57,307 nt of DNA. Source: Virgibacillus senegalensis. Lineage in GTDB: Bacteria > Bacillota > Bacilli > Bacillales > Amphibacillaceae. The stretch lies in contig NZ_LN611425.1 of assembly GCF_000821245.2 (NCBI RefSeq), positions 1,018,809-1,076,115 on the forward strand. Reading direction: 5' to 3'. A program made the translations under genes and the position numbers. Each line of letters starts with the position of its first letter. Within the stretch, counting starts at the first letter, position 1. The notes beneath the pieces were generated by a model. It was given only the letters and a program-made list of their open reading frames with translations. It was not told the origin of the DNA and ran no database searches. Positions 53,205 through 57,307 of this stretch are shown here, one piece after another.

Positions 53205-53277
53205 AACGGAACACTCCTATCCCACTTTTTTTAAACTCAAGAAGCAATACGAAAAGGAGCTTCCTGATAGACATTTC

Positions 53278-53301
53278 GATTGCATAATCGTATATGCAAT
53301 C
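53278..53301. promoter_or_regulatory. Palindrome upstream of thiT
   Basis: gattgcata-atcgta-tatgcaatc, a perfect 9-bp inverted repeat with a 6-bp centre, in the 160-bp gap between the universal stress gene and thiT. TATTAT/TATAGT promoter-like sequence lies 10-20 bases upstream on the minus strand, so the palindrome is placed where a repressor could act. No T-run follows it. Confidence 0.4.
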
Positions 53302-53366
53302 AAAACAACTATAATAGGTTTCCAGGATCGGGCCGTTTCGATTCACGCTCAACTGGGAGGCTTTGG

Positions 53367-53780
53367 TTAATCAGGAATGATGGTTACAGGGACTGTCGAT
53401 TTCTGTAAGACTTTATAAGTGACGCTCCCAAGGGTCTTTTTCCGGTTACGTGGAGCAAGATAAATTCCCTTTATCGCTTCTGCTTTTGCTTCTAAACAAA
53501 TTTCCTCGGCAGGGATTCCCTGCCTGGTTTTACAAACCACTGCAACCCTTCCGTTTATCCGTTTTTTTGCCTCTTTTAGTATTTGGCTGGAGGTTTCTTT
53601 TTTATAGGTTTCCAACGTCTTTTTCCCTACTTTTGACTGAGCGTATTGCGTATGAATTTTCGGCTGGACATTCAACAATTGAATAGTATAACCAGTTATA
53701 ATGGCGGATTGCACAGCATGGTCAATTGCAACTAAATTCCTTTCGCTGCCATCCACGGGCACTAAGTAAATATTCTGCAT
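53367..53780 (-). CDS. Universal stress protein (UspA family)
   Basis: This 137-residue cytosolic protein has the Usp alpha/beta fold. The N-terminus QNIYLVPVDGSERNLVAIDH has the first strand and the conserved Asp. The ATP-binding loop at the C-terminus reads LAPRNRKKTLGSVTYKVLQK, then VPVTIIP: the usual G-2x-G-9x-G(S/T) pattern is only partly kept, so ATP binding is uncertain. AGAGGTG lies 7 bases before the ATG at 53780 and is too close to the ATG at 53786. It is between the antiporter and thiT on the same strand. Confidence 0.88.
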   Translation of the reverse strand: MQNIYLVPVDGSERNLVAIDHAVQSAIITGYTIQLLNVQPKIHTQYAQSKVGKKTLETYKKETSSQILKEAKKRINGRVAVVCKTRQGIPAEEICLEAKAEAIKGIYLAPRNRKKTLGSVTYKVLQKSTVPVTIIPD

Positions 53781-53869
53781 AGGCATTCACCTCTATTGCA
53801 GTCTATTCAATTAAGGACGGAAAGACACCGCCCGCAGAAAAAAAATTCTAAACAGCATGGATGGGCTTC

Positions 53870-55054
53870 TTATTTTTCTTTCTCTTTTGTCAACGGATAT
53901 ACCCCAATGCTTTGAAAGACAAGAGATAAGAGTATCGCAGCGAAAGTTAACGATACAAGAATATTATCATTGTCTACACCAGCTGCCAATCCCAACAACA
54001 GTGCTACCGACATTGTCCCTTTTATCCCCGACCAGGTGATCAGTCCCACATCACTGGTTTTAAAATTTTTCCTCCAGGCAGGTACCACACTCGTGATTCC
54101 AGTCAACACAAGGAAACGGACAACCAGGGATAAAATAAAGATGATAAACGCAAGTATCCACCCGGGAAATGCCAGGTAATCTGCCGCATCTATCCCGATC
54201 AATAAGAAAATAAGCGCTAATACCGAAGGCTCAACAATGTTCCAGAAACCGTCCAATGAATCATGGAAATAGTCTTCTTTGTCTGTTTTTTCAAACTCCC
54301 AAGACAGCATGATCCCCGCTGTAACAGTAGCCAGAACACCGGAAACGCCAATTTTTTCTGCGATATGAAAACTTCCATAGGCTACAATGATACTTAGCAT
54401 CACCTGATATTGTTTATGGTGCGTATAATATACAGCTCGTCCGAGGAGCCAGCCAAAAATGATACCAAGAATGATGCCGCCTAAAGATACTAATGCAAAC
54501 TCACTTAAGAAGTGGAGAATAGAAAAAGATTCTCCGCTTTTGTACATGGTTAAGAGAATAGAATAAACAACGATGCTAGTACCATCGTTAACCATTGACT
54601 CTCCTTCCACAATATCGGCTATTTTTTCATTTCCTGTCGATTGTTTTAAAATGGATACAACGGATACAGGATCTGTCGGTGTCAAAATAGCTGCAACCAA
54701 CAGTGCCCCTATCAAGGATATTTGAAGAAAGGGGCCACTGACAAAATAGATAGCGATTCCTAAAAGACCCGCAGTCACTATTAATCCCAAAGTTGTAAGG
54801 GTTGCGATGATCCATTTATGTTTTTTTAAGGAATTCAGGGAAAACTGGTACGCAGAGGTAAATAATAGTGCCGGCAAAAATACATTAAAAATAATTTCTT
54901 TGGTAATGTTCAGTGTATCGAAATACGTAATAAACGAAAGAGCAATACCTAACAGTACCAACACCATCGGAACTGGAAAATATTTCTTCTTTTTATCGAT
55001 GGCAAATACGATATAACCTATAAATAATAGCAAGACGATCTGATGAGCAATCAT
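53870..55054 (-). CDS. Na+/H+ antiporter, CPA1 family
   Basis: This 394-residue membrane protein with about 12 helices exchanges Na+ (or K+) for H+, contributing to salt and pH tolerance. The ion-site motif is VEGESMVNDGTSIVVYSILL near residue 150, with the Asn-Asp pair of CPA1 antiporters. TPTDPVSVVSILK near 125 and ITWSGIKGTMSVALLLG near 340 are also typical. It stops right after the last helix (PLTKEKEK), so it lacks the long regulatory C-tail of NhaK-type members. The ATG at 55054 follows GGGAG. Confidence 0.92.
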   Translation of the reverse strand: MIAHQIVLLLFIGYIVFAIDKKKKYFPVPMVLVLLGIALSFITYFDTLNITKEIIFNVFLPALLFTSAYQFSLNSLKKHKWIIATLTTLGLIVTAGLLGIAIYFVSGPFLQISLIGALLVAAILTPTDPVSVVSILKQSTGNEKIADIVEGESMVNDGTSIVVYSILLTMYKSGESFSILHFLSEFALVSLGGIILGIIFGWLLGRAVYYTHHKQYQVMLSIIVAYGSFHIAEKIGVSGVLATVTAGIMLSWEFEKTDKEDYFHDSLDGFWNIVEPSVLALIFLLIGIDAADYLAFPGWILAFIIFILSLVVRFLVLTGITSVVPAWRKNFKTSDVGLITWSGIKGTMSVALLLGLAAGVDNDNILVSLTFAAILLSLVFQSIGVYPLTKEKEK

Positions 55055-55129
55055 AGCTTTGGCTCCCTTCTGCGATTCACTTCTACATCTTTCTTTTAGC
55101 CTTATAAGTTAAAGTTTAAACTGACAGAG

Positions 55130-55161
55130 AATCCTTCCAAAATGCAATGGAAGGATTTTTT
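55130..55161 (+). terminator. Terminator-like hairpin without an upstream gene
   Basis: Perfect stem aatccttcca (55130-55139) with tggaaggatt (55148-55157), followed by TTTTT on the plus strand. No plus-strand gene precedes it in the last 3 kb, so it may block antisense transcription or belong to a small unannotated transcript. Confidence 0.45.
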
Positions 55162-55241
55162 CCTGGTAAGAGTTCTGAGAAAAAAGTTTCGTAGTCCCAT
55201 ATGATCTTACATTGAACGAACTTACTTCACGAGAGGAAACG

Positions 55242-55263
55242 CCACCACATTCAGTATAGAGCC
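55242..55263. repeat. Terminal fragment of dispersed repeat, copy 4
   Basis: Identical over 22 bases to 130-151 and similar to the ends of the elements at 21521 and 26748. It lies in the gap between the antiporter and pepF. Confidence 0.55.
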
Positions 55264-55285
55264 AAAATTCTCCATAATTGAAAAC

Positions 55286-55309
55286 GGAACAACCGCTTGT
55301 GGTTGCTCC
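55286..55309 (-). terminator. Hairpin after pepF
   Basis: Stem ggaacaacc/ggttgctcc with a 6-nt loop (one mismatch pair), then gttttc on the minus strand, 35 bases past the pepF stop. Confidence 0.65.
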
Positions 55310-55343
55310 GCCCAAATACCATTCATAATTAAGTTCCAGCTCG

Positions 55344-57137
55344 TTACGCTTCGGTCAATTTTAAAAACTCCTCGACATCATCTATGCATAGTTGGATCGC
55401 TTTCTCCCAAAACTCCATCCGGTCAAGCTGGACACCCAAATGCTTTTTAGCTAGATCTTCTACATTCATACGTCCCGTATCCCTTAACAGAGCGATATAC
55501 TTTTCTTCAAAGCTTTCAGCTGATTCTAACGCATCCGCATAGATACCAAGACTGAACAAATAACCGAATGTATATGGAAAATTGTAAAAAGGTACATCGG
55601 TAATATGAAAATGCAGTTTAGAAGACCAGAAAGTCGGATCATATCCATGGAGGGCATTACAGTATGCATCTTTTTGCGCCTGTTTCATCAAACCATTCAG
55701 TCGTTCGGCAGATACCAGGCCACGTTTACGTTCCTCGTAAAATTTTGTTTCAAAGAGAAACCTGGCATGAATATTCATAAAAAAAGCTACGCTTCTCTGA
55801 ATTTTATCATCCAACAGGGAGATTTTTTCTTGTTTGCTGTCAGCATTCTTTACTGCGGCATCCGCCACAATCATTTCCGCAAATGTAGACGCTGTTTCCG
55901 CTACATTCATTGCATAATCCTGATTCAGTATTTCAATATCATTCATGACATGCTGGTGGTACCCGTGTCCCAATTCATGTGCCAATGTAGCCACGTTGGA
56001 GGCAGTACCCGAGTAGGTCATGAAGATGCGCGTTTCCTGACTGTCAGGAAAGCTCGTACAAAAGCCTCCCGGGCGTTTGCCCGAACGATTCTCGGCCTCA
56101 ATCCAGCGATTATCAAAGGCCATTTGGGCAAATTCGGCCATTCCCGTACTAAACCGATTGAATTGCTCAATGATAATCCTTGCAGCCTCATCATAATCGA
56201 CAGTCTTCGAGTTTTCCCCAACGGGTGCTTCAAGGTCGAACCAGCTCAACTGTTCCAATCCGAGTAACTCGGCTTTTCTTTTTAAATAGGAAACGAAAGG
56301 CGTTTTATGACTGGAAATTGCCTCCCACATTGCATGAAGTGTTTGTTCTTTCATCCGGTTATACTGAACCGGTTCTTTCAAAACATTTTCCCACTTCCGA
56401 TGTTTGTAAGTCTGTAAACGGAAGCCAGCTAAATGATTGATGGTTTCACTAAATAAATCTGCTTGTTCAAGCCATGCTTTTTCCAACCTGTCAAATACTT
56501 TTTTCCGTATATCACGATCAGGGTTGCTCAACAAATTGGCAGCCTGTCCAATGGATAGACGTTGTTTTTGACCGTCTTCTTCCCAATCTATTCCCATTTT
56601 CGCCACGATGGCATCATACATTTCCCCCCAGGCATGATAACCGTCTACTGCCAAATCGTTTAACAGAATTTCCTGTTCGACCGGTAGCTTATCCATTGCT
56701 TTTCGGCGTCTTTCATTGAGAATGAAGGAAAAAGGAGTGAGGGTAGGCTGTTCCAACAAACCATTCCAGACATCGGAATCAATCTGCACAAATTTCCGAT
56801 CCAAGATAGTCAAGATCGCCGAATATGCGGCACTGAGCTCACTTCTTTTTCCTACTAACAGTTTTGCCTTGTGGTCATGGACATCCTCAGCCGTCAAGCA
56901 GCTGACATAAGCGGAAACTTCCCCGATTTGCTTCGACACTTTTTCTAGCAAACTGATAATGCTTTCCAAAAAACCGACATCATCCGGCTTCTCCGGAAGC
57001 GGAAACCCATTCACTTGCTGGGTAAGGTGATCTAAATCCGTTTCCAATACTTTTATGTAATCTTGCAGCTCGGTCGATTCACTTCCACCGGAAAAAATAG
57101 ATTCTAAATCCCAGCGTGGATTATATCTGCTGTCCAT
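55344..57137 (-). CDS. pepF: Oligoendopeptidase F
   Basis: This 597-residue M3B zinc peptidase cleaves short peptides in the cytosol. The zinc motif is LAHELGHGYHQH near residue 386, with the third ligand Glu about 25 residues later in NVAETASTFAEM. The N-terminal helical domain is complete (NPRWDLESIF onward), and the C-terminal YFPYTF-type region (PFYNFPYTFGYLFSLGIYAD) is conserved. The ATG at 57137 has GGAGAGG 6 bases upstream; the open extension to 57206 lacks a site. B. subtilis YjbG/PepF is the nearest named relative. Bases 57138-57307 hold only its upstream region. Confidence 0.95.
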   Translation of the reverse strand: MDSRYNPRWDLESIFSGGSESTELQDYIKVLETDLDHLTQQVNGFPLPEKPDDVGFLESIISLLEKVSKQIGEVSAYVSCLTAEDVHDHKAKLLVGKRSELSAAYSAILTILDRKFVQIDSDVWNGLLEQPTLTPFSFILNERRRKAMDKLPVEQEILLNDLAVDGYHAWGEMYDAIVAKMGIDWEEDGQKQRLSIGQAANLLSNPDRDIRKKVFDRLEKAWLEQADLFSETINHLAGFRLQTYKHRKWENVLKEPVQYNRMKEQTLHAMWEAISSHKTPFVSYLKRKAELLGLEQLSWFDLEAPVGENSKTVDYDEAARIIIEQFNRFSTGMAEFAQMAFDNRWIEAENRSGKRPGGFCTSFPDSQETRIFMTYSGTASNVATLAHELGHGYHQHVMNDIEILNQDYAMNVAETASTFAEMIVADAAVKNADSKQEKISLLDDKIQRSVAFFMNIHARFLFETKFYEERKRGLVSAERLNGLMKQAQKDAYCNALHGYDPTFWSSKLHFHITDVPFYNFPYTFGYLFSLGIYADALESAESFEEKYIALLRDTGRMNVEDLAKKHLGVQLDRMEFWEKAIQLCIDDVEEFLKLTEA

Positions 57138-57307
57138 CCAACACCTCTCCTTTTTACTACAGTTTAAATAGGCGGAAGGGTAAAAGCGATCTTCTATCCT
57201 TTCCAATTGATTCTGAAAATTCCCTATTTTGGTATTTCATTATACCGCTTTTCCCGCCATATTAAAATGGATTCAGCAGCAATCGGAGAAAGAAAAAACG
57301 GCGGGGG

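Noticed and set aside
53205-53366. TPP riboswitch upstream of thiT
   Set aside because: Looked for because it is typical, but the conserved CTGAGA and ACCTGATCTGG blocks are absent by eye.

Overview
This window is chromosomal DNA of a low-to-moderate GC, spore-forming member of the Bacillaceae. The evidence is the gene set: the pdhABCD operon, rpoY-rnjA, YkuE/F/L/S/T-type genes, dapH-dapL, YkyA/YkyB, Spo0E-like regulators, a spoVA cluster and a YjcZ-type coat peptide. Candidate sigma-B, sigma-G/F and sigma-K promoters and strong GGAGG ribosome sites agree. The backbone up to about 30 kb is largely the B. subtilis pdh to yku gene repertoire, rearranged and with insertions. The genus cannot be fixed from the sequence. 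The TRAP transporter, Na+/H+ antiporter and dispersed intergenic repeats would suit a halotolerant relative such as the Oceanobacillus/Virgibacillus/Terribacillus group (inference). At least seven genes seem to start with TTG.

Layout. 0-5.5 kb: pyruvate dehydrogenase operon on the minus strand, with a good sigma-A promoter and a leader of about 280 nt. 5.6-11.3 kb: YkyA lipoprotein, peptide deformylase, HAD phosphatase, a 33-codon basic micro-ORF, RNA polymerase epsilon plus RNase J1, and KtrC. 11.3-17.7 kb: a bd-type quinol oxidase pair (CydA/CydB family) and a heterodimeric ABC exporter with one degenerate ATP site. 18-26.7 kb: MscS channel, YkuS, lysine/diaminopimelate genes dapH and dapL, CBS protein YkuL, hemolysin III-like protein, YkuF, Tat-exported YkuE, Sco protein, YkyB. 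26.7-31.3 kb: accessory strip with repeat copies, a transposase scrap, a patatin-like phospholipase, aminotransferase PatA, two tandem Spo0E-like phosphatases and a membrane micropeptide.

31.5-38 kb: a zinc-ribbon/TPR membrane protein paired with a membrane-anchored trypsin-like protease, a YjcZ coat peptide, an IS1182-type transposase relic, an EAL phosphodiesterase with a dead GGDEF domain, YwpF, and an HPr-like protein without phosphorylation sites. 38-45.5 kb: a TRAP dicarboxylate transporter (dctQ-dctM-dctP), a 29-codon micro-ORF with its own promoter and terminator, a methyltransferase, several small or lipid-anchored proteins of unknown function and an aldo/keto reductase. 45.6-48.1 kb: a compact spore cluster (YhcN-like lipoprotein, spoVAC, spoVAD, spoVAEb) behind a sigma-G/F-type promoter. 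48.1-57.3 kb: quinone oxidoreductase, a carboxylate-type permease with a DUF1028 hydrolase, a sigma-B-driven YflT stress protein, a small zinc-ribbon protein, thiamine permease ThiT, a universal stress protein, a Na+/H+ antiporter and oligoendopeptidase F.

No rRNA, tRNA, CRISPR array, prophage or intact mobile element was seen. The most novel material is the set of very small genes, the zinc-ribbon/protease pair, the phosphosite-less HPr-like protein, and a dispersed hairpin-rich repeat with four related termini in the window.
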